Notes under the pieces: generated by a model
Told to the model about the DNA's origin: nothing
Databases searched by the model: none
What the model saw: only the letters and a program-made list of their open reading frames with translations
Made by a program: the position numbers and the translations under genes
Shown here: piece by piece, positions 1 to 8,946 of the stretch
Position numbering within the stretch: the stretch's first letter is position 1
How the letters are laid out: each line of letters starts with the position of its first letter
Assembly (NCBI RefSeq): GCF_001279725.1
Contig: NZ_LGDE01000113.1
Location: forward strand, 29,756 to 93,755
Reading direction: 5' to 3'
From: Streptomyces sp. WM4235
GTDB taxonomy: Bacteria; Actinomycetota; Actinomycetes; Streptomycetales; Streptomycetaceae
DNA: 64,000 nucleotides

Positions 1-956
1 CCGAAGCCCTCCAGACCGTCGTGGGCCGCCCGCCAGCGGGCCAGGCGCAGTACGTCGTCCCGCACCGGTGGGTCGGGGACGTGTTCCGCGATCTCGCGCA
101 GGGCCGTGGCCACCAGGGCGCGGGCCAGTTCCGCCTGGAGGATGGCCGAGTCGATGTCCGAGGACATGTCGGGCGCCCGGATCTCGAGCGTCGGCCAGTG
201 CCCGGACGGGCGAAGGTCCCAGTAGACCATCTTGGTGTCCAGGGCCGCCCCGGAGCCGAGCAGGGTCTGTACCGAGCGTCGGAAGTGGGCCGTGGACGTG
301 TAGTGCGGGGGCAGGCCCGCCGAGGGCCAGCCCGCCCAGGCCATCGCGCGCCAGCTGGAGTGGCCGGTGTCACGGCCTCCCCAGAAGGGCGAGTTGGCCG
401 CCAGCGCGATCAGCGTGGGCAGCCAGGGTCTGACCCGGTTGGACACCGCCACCGCGGTGTCCACGTCGAGGGTGCCGATGTGGATGTGGCGTCCGCAGCT
501 GACCAGGGTGTCGGTCAGGGCGCCGAACCGGCGGTGCTGTTCGCGCTGGCGGGGTTCGTCGTCGGTCAGGTGCAGCGGCCCCTCCATGGCCAGGATCGGC
601 GAGGGCGCCGCCAACAGCCGGCAGCCGTGGGCGCGGGCCGCCGCGCCGAGGGAGCGCCGCAGGGCGGCGAGCTCCGCCCGCAGGGTGGCCGCCGAGTCCG
701 CGATCGGGGTGGCGATCTCCACTTGGTAGCGGGTTCCCTCGGGGTGCAGTTCGTGCGGCAGCCCCGCGGCGGTGGCGAGGACGAGGGGGGCGGCCGGGAC
801 CACGCGCAGGGTGCGGGCGTCCACGAGGAGGAACTCCTCCTCGACCCCGAGCGTGAGGGGGGCCGTGTCGCCGCCGATGAGGTGCGGCCCGCCGTTGCCC
901 GCGGCGCGGATGCCGGTGTGACTGGTGCTCGTCGTGCTGTTGCCAGGTTCGATCAC
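1..956 (-). CDS. Glutamate-cysteine ligase-like carboxylate-amine ligase (YbdK/GCS2 family), 3' part cut by window edge
   Basis: The visible 318 codons read as the N-terminal part of a GCS2-type ATP-dependent carboxylate-amine ligase, which joins glutamate to an amine such as cysteine. The signature TLGVEEEF lies at residues 35-42, followed by a conserved 'EGTRYQVEIATPIADS' stretch typical of the family's glutamate/ATP pocket. The GTG start at 956 is chosen because AGGGAGG sits about 6 bases upstream. The stop lies beyond base 1, so length and C-terminus are unknown. Whether the product is gamma-glutamylcysteine, as in ergothioneine synthesis, or another amide cannot be told from sequence. 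It is divergent from the MFS gene at 1172. Confidence 0.85.
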   Translation of the reverse strand, partial: MIEPGNSTTSTSHTGIRAAGNGGPHLIGGDTAPLTLGVEEEFLLVDARTLRVVPAAPLVLATAAGLPHELHPEGTRYQVEIATPIADSAATLRAELAALRRSLGAAARAHGCRLLAAPSPILAMEGPLHLTDDEPRQREQHRRFGALTDTLVSCGRHIHIGTLDVDTAVAVSNRVRPWLPTLIALAANSPFWGGRDTGHSSWRAMAWAGWPSAGLPPHYTSTAHFRRSVQTLLGSGAALDTKMVYWDLRPSGHWPTLEIRAPDMSSDIDSAILQAELARALVATALREIAEHVPDPPVRDDVLRLARWRAAHDGLEGF

Positions 957-1160
957 TACGCCTCCCTGGACATACGAGTCTTTTCATCATGAGCCGAGCG
1001 GGAGGCGGGGAGGGTACGCCGATTCGGTCAAATGTCCGGTGATAATGGCGAGTTAGCGGCAAGGGCAGACTCGGGGTGGGGTGCCCGGTTCCGGTGGGGC
1101 GGCTGTTGCGCGGGCGTGAACGGGCGGGAAAAGGACGAGAGCCGCGCGCGGGCCGCTGGT

Positions 1161-1171
1161 TATCATCCGAT
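1161..1171 (+). promoter_or_regulatory. Probable leaderless promoter of the MFS gene (-10 TATCAT)
   Basis: TATCAT at 1161-1166 is a good -10 hexamer, and the GTG start at 1172 lies 5 bases after it, where transcription would be expected to begin. No Shine-Dalgarno fits, so the mRNA is probably leaderless. The -35 region is weak. Confidence 0.45.
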
Positions 1172-2434
1172 GTGACCGGTACGACGTCCCCTCCCCGACC
1201 CCGGCGGCGCATATTCGCCGACCTGACCCCGCTGCGCACCTCCCCGGACTACCGGCGGCTGTGGGTCGGCGGGACCATCTCCTGGATGGGCCAGGCGATG
1301 ACCGCCCTGGCCATCTCCCTCCAGGTCTACGAGATCACCGGGTCCAGCTTCTCCGTCGGGCTCGTCGGCCTCTTCTCCCTCGTGCCGCTCGTGGTCTTCG
1401 GTCTCTACGGCGGCGCCATCGCGGACACCGTGGACCGGCGCAAGCTCGGCCTCCACAGCTCCACGGGGCTGGCGGTCCTGTCCGTCGCGCTGGCCGCCGC
1501 CGCGCTCCTCGACTACCACCGGGTCTGGCTGCTCTACACGATCGTCGCGCTCCAGGCGGTCTGCGGGGCGCTCAACGGGCCGGCCCGGTCGGCGATGATC
1601 CCGAGGCTGCTGCCGCCCGAGCAGCTCCCGGCGGCCAACGCGCTGGGCTCCGTCACGATGACCTCCGGCACGATGATCGGCCCCGTCCTGGGCGGGCTCA
1701 TCGTCGGCTGGTGGGGGTACCAGGCCGCCTACCTGGTCGACGCCGTCACCTTCTGCGCCGCCCTCTACGCGATGTGGCGGTTGCCCTCGATGAAGCCCGA
1801 CCGGGCCGAAGGGGTCCGGGGCCGGGCCTCCGTGCTGGACGGGCTGCGGTTCCTCGGGACCAGGCCCAACATTCGGATGACCTTCTTCTCGGACATGGCG
1901 GCCATGGTGCTGGCGCACCCCCGCGCGCTGTTCCCGGCCATCGCCGGGCTCTGGTACGGCGGCGACGCCAAGACGGTCGGCCTGCTGGTGGCGGCTCCGG
2001 CCGTCGGGGCGCTGCTGGGCGGGGTGTTCTCCGGCTGGCTGGGGCGGATCCGGCGGCACGGCCTGGCCATCCTCCTGTCCGTCGCCGCCTGGGGGCTGGC
2101 CATCGCCGTCTTCGGACTGACCCGGAACCTGTGGCTCGGACTGTTCTTCCTCGCCCTCGCCGGCTGCTCCGACACCATCTCCATGGTGTTCCGCTCCACG
2201 ATGATGCAGGCCGCCAGCCCCGACGAGATGCGGGGCCGGCTCCAGGGCGTCTTCATCGTGGTCGTCGCGGGTGGACCCCGGCTCGGGGACTTCCTCGCCG
2301 GAACCGTGGCCGACCTGACCTCCCCCGCCGTGGCGATCACGGGCGGGGGGCTGGCCTGCGTCCTGGTGGTGGGGCTGCTGGCCGCGTGGTGGCGCGGGTT
2401 CGCGCGGTACGACGCCAGGTCGCCGCAGGCCTGA
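1172..2434 (+). CDS. MFS transporter (EntS-like, MFS_3 family)
   Basis: A 420-residue integral membrane protein with about 12 hydrophobic segments. The cytoplasmic loop after TM2 reads 'GAIADTVDRRKLGL', the usual MFS motif A region, and the FADLTPLRTSPDYRRLW opening is typical of actinobacterial MFS_3 exporters related to enterobactin exporter EntS. It probably extrudes a small molecule or siderophore by proton antiport, but the substrate is not readable. The GTG at 1172 is chosen for the promoter spacing; an in-frame ATG at 1076 adds 32 Arg/Gly-rich residues and is unlikely. It converges on the carboxyltransferase gene. Confidence 0.88.
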   Translation: MTGTTSPPRPRRRIFADLTPLRTSPDYRRLWVGGTISWMGQAMTALAISLQVYEITGSSFSVGLVGLFSLVPLVVFGLYGGAIADTVDRRKLGLHSSTGLAVLSVALAAAALLDYHRVWLLYTIVALQAVCGALNGPARSAMIPRLLPPEQLPAANALGSVTMTSGTMIGPVLGGLIVGWWGYQAAYLVDAVTFCAALYAMWRLPSMKPDRAEGVRGRASVLDGLRFLGTRPNIRMTFFSDMAAMVLAHPRALFPAIAGLWYGGDAKTVGLLVAAPAVGALLGGVFSGWLGRIRRHGLAILLSVAAWGLAIAVFGLTRNLWLGLFFLALAGCSDTISMVFRSTMMQAASPDEMRGRLQGVFIVVVAGGPRLGDFLAGTVADLTSPAVAITGGGLACVLVVGLLAAWWRGFARYDARSPQA

Positions 2435-2506
2435 AAGCGGGCCTGAACGCGGGCCCGGTGGCGGGGTCGGGCGGCTGCGCCCGCCGCTGGTCGGCGACGA
2501 CGGTCC

Positions 2507-3847
2507 TCAGCGTCTCGCCGCGACCACCCCGCGCGCCACCCCCAGGGCCACCAGGTCCTGCGGGCGGACGCGGAGCTGGTCCGCGGTGGCCGGGGCCTGG
2601 TCGGCGGGGCGCTTGAGGATGGCCGCCGCCAACTCCGGCGCGATCACCGAGAAGTAGCTGTCCGGGGTGACCCAGGTGTTCCCCGGCGCGGCCAGGGCCA
2701 GGGCTCCGCCCGAACCGCCCTCGCCGATCAGCAGGGTGGTCACCGGCACCGAGGCCCCGGCCACCGCCGCGAACGTGTCCGCGATGGCCGCGCCCGCGCC
2801 CGCGTGTTCGGCTGCGGCGTCGTTGGCCGCGCCCGGGGTGTCCACCAGGGTCAGCACGGGGATCCCGAGCCGGTCCGCGAGGCGGATGACACGGGCGGCC
2901 GTCCGGTAGCCCGCCGGGCGGGTGGCGGTGCCGCACTGGGCGGCGTACGCGACGGCCCGCCCCTCCCGCAGCCCGAACCCGCACAGCATCCCGGGATCCG
3001 TGCCGCCCGCCCGGTCCCCCGACAGGGGCAGGCGCAGCGTGAAGTACGCGTCCAGGTAGGCCCGGGCGCGCGGCCGGTCGGGGTGCCGGGCCTGACCGAC
3101 GGCTTCCCAACCCGTCGCGGGCGGCGTCGCGTCCACCAGCGCGGCCGGGGGTTCGACCGGCTCCGTCGACCGGGGCGCGGCCAGCAGGCGCAGCCAGTCC
3201 GTCACGGTGCCCGGCAGCGACGCGGCGGGCACCACGGCGTCCACGTGCCCGGACGCGTACTGCCCCTCGGCGGTGTAGGCCGCGGGGTCCGCGTCGGCCG
3301 GCCGCACCCGTGACCCGGCGAAGCCGACCTGCGCCCCGGGGAGCGCGAGCACCACGTCCGCGCCCGCCCCGAGGGTCGCCCAACCGCCGCCCGTGGTCGG
3401 GTCCCGCAGGACCGCGATCTGCGGGAGCCCGGCGGCGCGGGTCAGCACGGACTGCCGGGCCACCCGCTGGAGTTGGGTGAGGGCGAGCATCCCCTCCTGC
3501 ATCCGGGAACCACCGGTGGCGATCAGCGACACCAGGGGGAGCCGGTGCGCGCGAGCGTGGCTGTACGCGGCTTCGAGCCGGTCTCCGGTGCGCTCGCCCA
3601 GGGAACCCCCGAGGAAGCCGAACTCGAAGGAGATCAGGGTCGCCTCGTGACCGCCGATGCGAACGGTCCCGGTGACGACGGACTCCCGCTCGCCGGTCCG
3701 CAGCTCGGCGCGGGCCCGGGACTCGTCGTACCCGCTCCACGCGAGGGGGCCGTCGGCCGGCGACTCCCGTGGTGGTACGGGGAGTTCGACGAAACTGCCG
3801 GGGTCGGCGAGGGAGGCGATGGCCGCGCGGGCCGAGAGGCGGGTCAC
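2507..3847 (-). CDS. Fused acetyl-CoA carboxylase carboxyltransferase (beta+alpha halves)
   Basis: 446 residues with two consecutive crotonase-fold carboxyltransferase halves: an AccD-like half (about 30-230, with TGGSRMQEG for acyl-CoA/carboxybiotin binding) and an AccA-like half (about 235-446, with VDTPGAANDAAAE and GEGGSGGALALAAPG). This suggests transfer of carboxyl from carboxybiotin to acetyl-CoA, giving malonyl-CoA. The CxxC zinc finger seen in E. coli AccD is absent at the N-terminus. No biotin carboxylase or biotin carrier lies next to it, so it would borrow them from elsewhere. The GTG start is preceded by AGGGTGAG. It may be an accessory rather than the main ACCase. Confidence 0.82.
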   Translation of the reverse strand: MTRLSARAAIASLADPGSFVELPVPPRESPADGPLAWSGYDESRARAELRTGERESVVTGTVRIGGHEATLISFEFGFLGGSLGERTGDRLEAAYSHARAHRLPLVSLIATGGSRMQEGMLALTQLQRVARQSVLTRAAGLPQIAVLRDPTTGGGWATLGAGADVVLALPGAQVGFAGSRVRPADADPAAYTAEGQYASGHVDAVVPAASLPGTVTDWLRLLAAPRSTEPVEPPAALVDATPPATGWEAVGQARHPDRPRARAYLDAYFTLRLPLSGDRAGGTDPGMLCGFGLREGRAVAYAAQCGTATRPAGYRTAARVIRLADRLGIPVLTLVDTPGAANDAAAEHAGAGAAIADTFAAVAGASVPVTTLLIGEGGSGGALALAAPGNTWVTPDSYFSVIAPELAAAILKRPADQAPATADQLRVRPQDLVALGVARGVVAARR

Positions 3848-3944
3848 GGGCTCACCCTAGAGGGTGAGGAAGATCCCCGCCGGGTCGGTGGTCCCCGCGG
3901 TCCGGCGGGGACCGCGGTCCGGTGGTCCGGCCCCGGTGGTCCGG

Positions 3945-4811
3945 TCAGGGGGTCGAGCGTTCCACCGGGATCCACAGTTCCGCGTCCGCCCGCTCCCCGT
4001 CCGGCGACAGCCGCACGCGCAGGATCTCCGGCCCCGACCTGCTCAGGTACGGGTTCGAGGGGAACCACTGCGTGAACACGTCCCGCCACAGGTGCTGGAG
4101 CGACTGCGGGAACGGGCCCGAGTTCTCGAAGACGGCCCACGTGCCCGCCGCCACGACCAGGGAGTCCAGGTCCGGCGGCACCTCGCCGCCGGTCACGACC
4201 CCGTGGTAGTAGTCGAGTTCGGTGCCCTCGGCCCGGCTCGGATCGAGCTGGTCGCTCACCGCGACGATCCCCGCAGGCTCCTGGTCGGACAGTTCCGCGA
4301 CCCGTCGCAGGACCTGCGGGTCGATGCCGCGGATGAACGCGGCGATGGCCGGGTTCGCCCCCTCGTGGACGAGGGGGACGCGTGCCCTCAGGCCGGCCAC
4401 CCGGAACTCCGCCTTCTCCGTGATCCTGTACCGCATGCTGCTGCTCCCTTCGACGATGAGGCGGAAGGACATCCGGGGCTGGGAACTCAGCGTCGCGCCC
4501 GTCCGGCGGGCTTCGCCCGGGCCCACGCCGTGCACGGCGCGGAACGCCCGCGCGAAGGCCTCGCCCGACCCGTAGCCGTGGCGCGTCGCCACGTCCAGCA
4601 GGGTCCGTTCGCCGGCCAGTACCTCGGCGCCCGCCAGGGTCAGCCGCCGGCGACGGACGTACTCCGAGAGCGGCATGCCGGCCAGCGCGGAGAACATGCG
4701 CCGGAAGTGGTACTCCGACGTCAGCGCCACGCGCGCCAGTTCGGCCGCGTCGATCGGCTGGTCGAGGTGCGACTCGATGTGTTCCATGGCCTGGTTCAGG
4801 CGCTCCAGCAT
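3945..4811 (-). CDS. AraC-family regulator with GyrI-like effector domain
   Basis: 288 residues. The N-terminal ~100 residues form the double helix-turn-helix of AraC/XylS ('ALTSEYHFRRMFSALAGMPL' and 'ATRHGYGSGEAFARAFRAVH'). Residues ~115-288 are a GyrI-like/effector-binding fold as in the Rob/SoxS-like group that senses small hydrophobic ligands. The ATG at 4811 has GGAAGGA 8-9 bases upstream; an upstream ATG at 4868 lacks a site and adds 19 atypical residues. It is the lone gene between the carboxyltransferase and lysE-type genes, and the target is unknown. Confidence 0.85.
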   Translation of the reverse strand: MLERLNQAMEHIESHLDQPIDAAELARVALTSEYHFRRMFSALAGMPLSEYVRRRRLTLAGAEVLAGERTLLDVATRHGYGSGEAFARAFRAVHGVGPGEARRTGATLSSQPRMSFRLIVEGSSSMRYRITEKAEFRVAGLRARVPLVHEGANPAIAAFIRGIDPQVLRRVAELSDQEPAGIVAVSDQLDPSRAEGTELDYYHGVVTGGEVPPDLDSLVVAAGTWAVFENSGPFPQSLQHLWRDVFTQWFPSNPYLSRSGPEILRVRLSPDGERADAELWIPVERSTP

Positions 4812-4946
4812 TCCCGGAATCCTTCCCTTTTCGAGGTCCCACGCTAGGACGGGCGCGTCCCGCCCCACCCGACATCCTGTGCCCGTCCCGGTCTGCCCGT
4901 CCGCCCGGCCCGTCCGTCCGACTCACACGCCCGCGCACGGCCCGGG

Positions 4947-5609
4947 TCAGGTCCAGGGGAGGGGGAAGGCGATCTTCAGGGCGTAGCCGGCGACGAGACC
5001 GTGACCGAGGCGGAACGTCCGGACGCGGACGGCGGGGGAGACCCTCGCCCCCGCGAAGGAGCCGAGGACGACGAGGAACTGCTGCCACAGCAGGGAGGCG
5101 ACGGCGACGCCCGCGAGGAAGGCGGCTCCGGTCGGGCCGCTGCCCAGACCGCCGCCCTGGGCGGTGGTGAGCGCGACGAAGTACAGCGCGGTGGTGGGGT
5201 TCACGGCGGTGAGGGCGACAAAGCGGCCGAAGGCCCTGCCCGGCCGGGAGGCCTCCGTACCGACCGCCGGGGGGCCGGATGCGGCCGTTGTCGCGGGCGC
5301 CGCGCACCGCGCGGGCACGGCCGTCGCGGAGCGCAGTCCCCGCGCCGCGATGACCAGCAGGACCAGGGCGGATGCCAGTCGGACCCAGGCCTCGACGGGC
5401 GCGACGTGGGAAGCGACCCAGGGCCCCGCCATCGTCGCGAGCGCCGCGTAGCCGAGGTCCACCGCCGCGATGCCCGTCGCCGCGGCCACGGCCGCCCCGC
5501 GGTGCCGCATCGCCTCCTGGAGCAACAGCACGCTCATGGCACCCATCGGCATTGCCACGCCCAGGCCCGCCACCGCCCCCGACACCGCCGGACCCGTCAG
5601 TTCGCTCAT
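4947..5609 (-). CDS. LysE-family amino-acid exporter
   Basis: 220 residues with about six hydrophobic helices and the LysE/RhtB hallmark 'VAMPMGAMSVLLLQEAM' near the N-terminus (a variant of GPxxxLVI) plus 'ALTAVNPTTALYFVAL' in the middle. The family exports basic or neutral amino acids. The gene is divergent from an Lrp/AsnC regulator 70 bases away. That matches the classic LysE/LysG-type pairing in which the regulator senses the amino acid that the exporter removes. The ATG at 5609 begins the conserved MSELTGP segment. Confidence 0.85.
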   Translation of the reverse strand: MSELTGPAVSGAVAGLGVAMPMGAMSVLLLQEAMRHRGAAVAAATGIAAVDLGYAALATMAGPWVASHVAPVEAWVRLASALVLLVIAARGLRSATAVPARCAAPATTAASGPPAVGTEASRPGRAFGRFVALTAVNPTTALYFVALTTAQGGGLGSGPTGAAFLAGVAVASLLWQQFLVVLGSFAGARVSPAVRVRTFRLGHGLVAGYALKIAFPLPWT

Positions 5610-5667
5610 GCCCGTGAGGATGCGTCGTGCGCCCCGGCGCATGGCGGCGGATATCGGCCCCCGCTGC

Positions 5668-5679
5668 GACAATCGCGGC
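5668..5679 (+). promoter_or_regulatory. Probable leaderless promoter of the Lrp gene
   Basis: GACAAT at 5668-5673 is a streptomycete-type -10 and is followed by 6 bases and then the ATG at 5680, so transcription is predicted to start at the start codon. The -35 is not clear. Confidence 0.45.
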
Positions 5680-6111
5680 ATGGACCGTCTCGACAGGGAG
5701 ATCCTCGGCATCCTGCAGCAGGATGCGCGGATCTCGTACCGTGACCTCGGCGTCCGCGTCGGCCTCAGTGCCAACGCCACCGCCGACCGCGTGCGCCGGA
5801 TGCGCCGGGACGGGGTGATCCTCGGATTCACCGTCGTGGTCGACCCGGCCGCCGACACCCGGGGCGGCCTCGTCGTCTTCATCGACCTCACGCTGCGCCA
5901 GGACGTCACCAACGAGGAGTTCGAGCAGCGGGTCGCCAGGCTGCCCGGGATCACCGAGGTCGTGCACGTCACCGGGGAGTACGACTACCTCGTACGGGCC
6001 CGGGTCGCCGACGCGACGGCCCTCGACGCGCTGTTGCGCCGCCTCAAGCGGGAGACCGGGGTCGCCCAGTCCAGCACCCGCCTCGCCCTGCGCGCCGCGA
6101 ACACTTCCTAG
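5680..6111 (+). CDS. Lrp/AsnC-family transcriptional regulator
   Basis: 143 residues, the normal family length. The N-terminal winged HTH (MDRLDREILGILQQDARISY...) is followed from about residue 65 by the RAM/ligand domain, with 'VTGEYDYLVRARVAD' as the effector signature. It probably binds an amino acid and controls the divergent lysE-type exporter. Its TAG stop (6109-6111) overlaps the opposite-strand TAG of the histidine kinase (6108-6110) in a single CTAG palindrome. Confidence 0.9.
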   Translation: MDRLDREILGILQQDARISYRDLGVRVGLSANATADRVRRMRRDGVILGFTVVVDPAADTRGGLVVFIDLTLRQDVTNEEFEQRVARLPGITEVVHVTGEYDYLVRARVADATALDALLRRLKRETGVAQSSTRLALRAANTS

Positions 6112-7691
6112 GTCAGGCCGTTGCCCTGGAGCGGCGACTCCCAGGTCAGCGTCGTGCCCCGGGCGCCCGTCTCGGTGCGGCCGTCGTCGGAGACCGTCAG
6201 CCTGACCCGGGTCGGAGTGGCGTTCACCCCGACCCGGATGGAGGTGACCTCGGCCCGGCGGTGGGCCGCGGCCAGCGCCCCGCGCAGGGTGGACAGCAGG
6301 TCGCCGGCGACCGGTTCCGTGAGCAGGGTGTCCACGGCGCCCTCGAAGTGCACGGACGGTTGGAAGCCCAGCAGCACCGCCGCGCCGCCCGTCTCGCGCA
6401 GCACCCGGCCGCGGAAGGTGGTCGGGGCGTCGGTGGGCGGCTGCTGGAGAGCGAAGATGGCCGTGCGGACCTCCTGGATCGTGGAGTCCAGTTCGTCGAC
6501 CGCCCGGCCGAGTTCGTCGCCGACGGTGTCCCCGGCGGGGGCGGCCGCCGAGCGCTTCTTGGTGCTCTCCAGCATCATCTCCGTCGCGAACAGTCGCTGG
6601 ACCACGAGGTCGTGCAGGTCCCGCGCGATCCGGTCGCGGTCCTCGTACACGGCCAACTGCTCCCGGTCGTGCTGCGCGTCCGCGAGGACGAGCGCCAGCG
6701 CCGCCTGGGAGGCGAACTGCGAGGCCAGCAGCCGGTCCACCGCGTCGTACGGCCGACCGCCGCGCTCGCGGGGCAGGGCCAGTGTGCCGATGAGCTGACC
6801 GCCGCTCTGCAAGGGGAGCATCATGCTGGGGCCGAACCGCACCCGCACGTGCGTGGTCATCCGCGGATCCGTCGCCGAGTCCTCTATGAAGACCGGCTCG
6901 CCGCCGAGCAGTTGCTCCAGGACCGCCGAGCCGGGGGCGATGGCGGTGCCGACCATGTCGCCGGGGTCGCCGTGCGTGGAGGCCGCGACGATCTCCATGC
7001 CGCCCTCGGGTGTCGGCTGGAGCACCACGCCGGCCGCCGCGTCCGCGAGCAGCCGGGCCCGTTCGGCCACGCACTTCAGCGCGTCCGCGGCCGGGCGGCC
7101 CGCCAGCAGGGCCGTGGTCACGGCGGCGGCGCCCTCGATCCAGCGCTCCCGGCGGCGCGCGGTCTCGTACAGCCGGGCGTTGCCGATCGCTATGCCCGCC
7201 TGCGAGGCCAGGACGCGCAGCAGCGCGAGGTCCTCGTCGGTGAACGCGCCGCCGCCCTGCTTCTCGGTGAGGTACAGGTTGCCGAAGACCTCCGTGTGCA
7301 CCCGGATCGGCACTCCGAGGAAGGTGCGCATGGGTGGGTGGCCGGGCGGGAAGCCCACCGAGCGGGGGTCCCGCGCGAGGTCGTCCAGCATCAGCGGCCG
7401 GGCGTCCGCGATCAGCGCTCCGAGCACCCCGGACCGGCCGTCGGGGAGCCGGGGGATCGCGGCCCGTTCGGCCTCGGTCAGTCCGGCGGTGAACAGCTCG
7501 GTCAGCCGGGCGCGCTCGGGGTCGACGACCCCGAGCGCGCCGTAGCGGGCGCCGCACAGTGCGGCGGCCGACTCCACGATGTGCTGGAGGGTGGTGCGCA
7601 GCTCCAGTTCGGAGCCGACCGAGAGGACCGCCTCCAGCAGGGCGGGCAGGGCGGACCGTTCGGCCGCGGTCTCCTTCGGGTCCAGCGTCAT
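6108..7691 (-). CDS. GAF-domain sensor histidine kinase (DevS-like) with a degenerate ATPase domain
   Basis: 527 residues: two GAF domains (about 15-165 and 180-335), a HisKA_3 dimerisation helix ('DRIARDLHDLVVQRLF', phospho-acceptor His) and a short HATPase region. This is the DevS/NarL-type sensor layout. The ATPase region looks damaged: the N-box reads TLRGALAAAHRRAE with no Asn, the G1 box is DDGRTETG, and the protein ends soon after without the usual G2 stretch, so kinase activity is doubtful. Its ATG overlaps the TGA of the mreB-like gene (ATGA), implying coupled translation. No response regulator is adjacent. Confidence 0.85.
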   Translation of the reverse strand: MTLDPKETAAERSALPALLEAVLSVGSELELRTTLQHIVESAAALCGARYGALGVVDPERARLTELFTAGLTEAERAAIPRLPDGRSGVLGALIADARPLMLDDLARDPRSVGFPPGHPPMRTFLGVPIRVHTEVFGNLYLTEKQGGGAFTDEDLALLRVLASQAGIAIGNARLYETARRRERWIEGAAAVTTALLAGRPAADALKCVAERARLLADAAAGVVLQPTPEGGMEIVAASTHGDPGDMVGTAIAPGSAVLEQLLGGEPVFIEDSATDPRMTTHVRVRFGPSMMLPLQSGGQLIGTLALPRERGGRPYDAVDRLLASQFASQAALALVLADAQHDREQLAVYEDRDRIARDLHDLVVQRLFATEMMLESTKKRSAAAPAGDTVGDELGRAVDELDSTIQEVRTAIFALQQPPTDAPTTFRGRVLRETGGAAVLLGFQPSVHFEGAVDTLLTEPVAGDLLSTLRGALAAAHRRAEVTSIRVGVNATPTRVRLTVSDDGRTETGARGTTLTWESPLQGNGLT

Positions 7692-8725
7692 CCGGCCAGC
7701 GGGTTGAGAACCATGGGGGTGATCTTTCCTTCGAGCATCGCGCCGAGACCCAGTACGGCGCACACGTCGGGACGTTCCGCGATGGCGACGGGCATCCCGG
7801 TGGCGTCCCGCAGCATCTGGTCCAGGCCCGGCAGCAGGGCGCTGCCTCCCACCATCATGATCCCTCGGTCCGTCAGGTCCGCGACCAGGTCCGGCGGGCA
7901 GTCCCGCAGCACCTTGCCGATCCCGTCGAGGACGGCGGTCAGCGGGGTGAAGATCGCGTCGCGGACCGCGGCGGTGTCCACCTGTACCGAGCGGGCGAGC
8001 CCGGTGGCCACGTCGCGGCCGTGGATGAGGGTGGAGGCCGGCCCGTCGGGGGTGATGCCGTTGCCGTGCAGGGCCAGCTGGAGCGGCCGGACGGCCTGGC
8101 TGGGCAGCATCAGTTCGTGCGCGTGCCGCAGGTGCTGGACGATCGCGTGGTCGATGGCCTCGCCGCCGACGGGGATCCGCTCGGCCGTGACGATCGAACC
8201 GAGGGAGAGGACCGCCACCTGCGTGGCAGCCGCCCCGCACACCATGATCATGGTCGCGGTCGGCTGCTCCACGGGCAGGCCGCAGCCGACGGCCGCCGCG
8301 ATCAGGGTGTCGACGAGTTCGACGCGCCGGGCGCCGAGTCCGACCAGCGTCTCCACGGTGGCCCGCTGGGCCAGGGGGTCGGCGTCGTGCGGGGTGCAGG
8401 CCGCGGCCCGCAGCCGGGGCTTGCGGCGCAGGGCGCGCCGCAGCTTCTCGCCGAGGAGGTGACGCAGCATCCGCTGGGCCATCTCGATGTCGACGACGGT
8501 GCCGCCGGAGACGGGGCGCACGACCCGGATGTAGTCGGGTGTGCGGCCGGTCATCCGTTCGGCGAAGGTGCCCACGGCGATGAGTGCCCCGGTCCGGGTG
8601 TTCACCGCGGCGACGCTGGGTTCGTCGACGACGAGGCCGGCGCCCTTCACGTACACGCGGGTCCTGGCCGCCCCCAGGTCGACGGCGACGTGGCAGCGGC
8701 GCAACTGGTCAAGGCTGACGGTCAC
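7688..8725 (-). CDS. MreB/Mbl-like actin-fold protein
   Basis: 345 residues of the MreB/FtsA/Hsp70 actin superfamily. Visible nucleotide-pocket elements are the phosphate-1 loop 'AVDLGAARTRVYVKG', the phosphate-2 region 'MIMVCGAAATQVAVLS' and the adenosine motif 'MMVGGSALLPGLDQML'. MreB proteins form membrane-associated filaments directing wall synthesis; in Streptomyces they act in spore-wall formation. Several motifs depart from canonical MreB (GAART replaces GT.NT). The GTG at 8725 has GGGAGGA upstream. It is co-transcribed with the GAF kinase through a 4-base overlap, an unusual partnership. A Streptomyces Mbl-type paralogue is the likeliest identity. Confidence 0.8.
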   Translation of the reverse strand: MTVSLDQLRRCHVAVDLGAARTRVYVKGAGLVVDEPSVAAVNTRTGALIAVGTFAERMTGRTPDYIRVVRPVSGGTVVDIEMAQRMLRHLLGEKLRRALRRKPRLRAAACTPHDADPLAQRATVETLVGLGARRVELVDTLIAAAVGCGLPVEQPTATMIMVCGAAATQVAVLSLGSIVTAERIPVGGEAIDHAIVQHLRHAHELMLPSQAVRPLQLALHGNGITPDGPASTLIHGRDVATGLARSVQVDTAAVRDAIFTPLTAVLDGIGKVLRDCPPDLVADLTDRGIMMVGGSALLPGLDQMLRDATGMPVAIAERPDVCAVLGLGAMLEGKITPMVLNPLAG

Positions 8726-8946
8726 GGCGGATCCTCCCGAGTGCGCTGACGCAAGGAGACCGACGGCTGCCGGTCGCAATTCATATCTTCTCGGGTAAAT
8801 GGGGTATGGCGCCCGTTGGAATGCTCCGGGTGGGGTGTGCCTGATGGGCCGAGAGGTGCTGCACGGGGGTGGATTTCTGTACCGACAGGCAACACGATGC
8901 GCGCACCGTCCGCGCTACTCGCGCGTAACAAGGTAAAGGGGACACG

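Noticed and set aside
3844..7557. A 1237-codon open frame on the minus strand
   Set aside because: It is an antisense/out-of-phase shadow of several real genes (carboxyltransferase, AraC, LysE, Lrp, kinase). Its sequence is Arg/Gly/Pro-rich without domain structure.
6261..8462. A 733-codon plus-strand frame across the kinase and mreB-like genes
   Set aside because: Opposite-strand shadow; both real genes carry complete motifs and ribosome sites on the minus strand.
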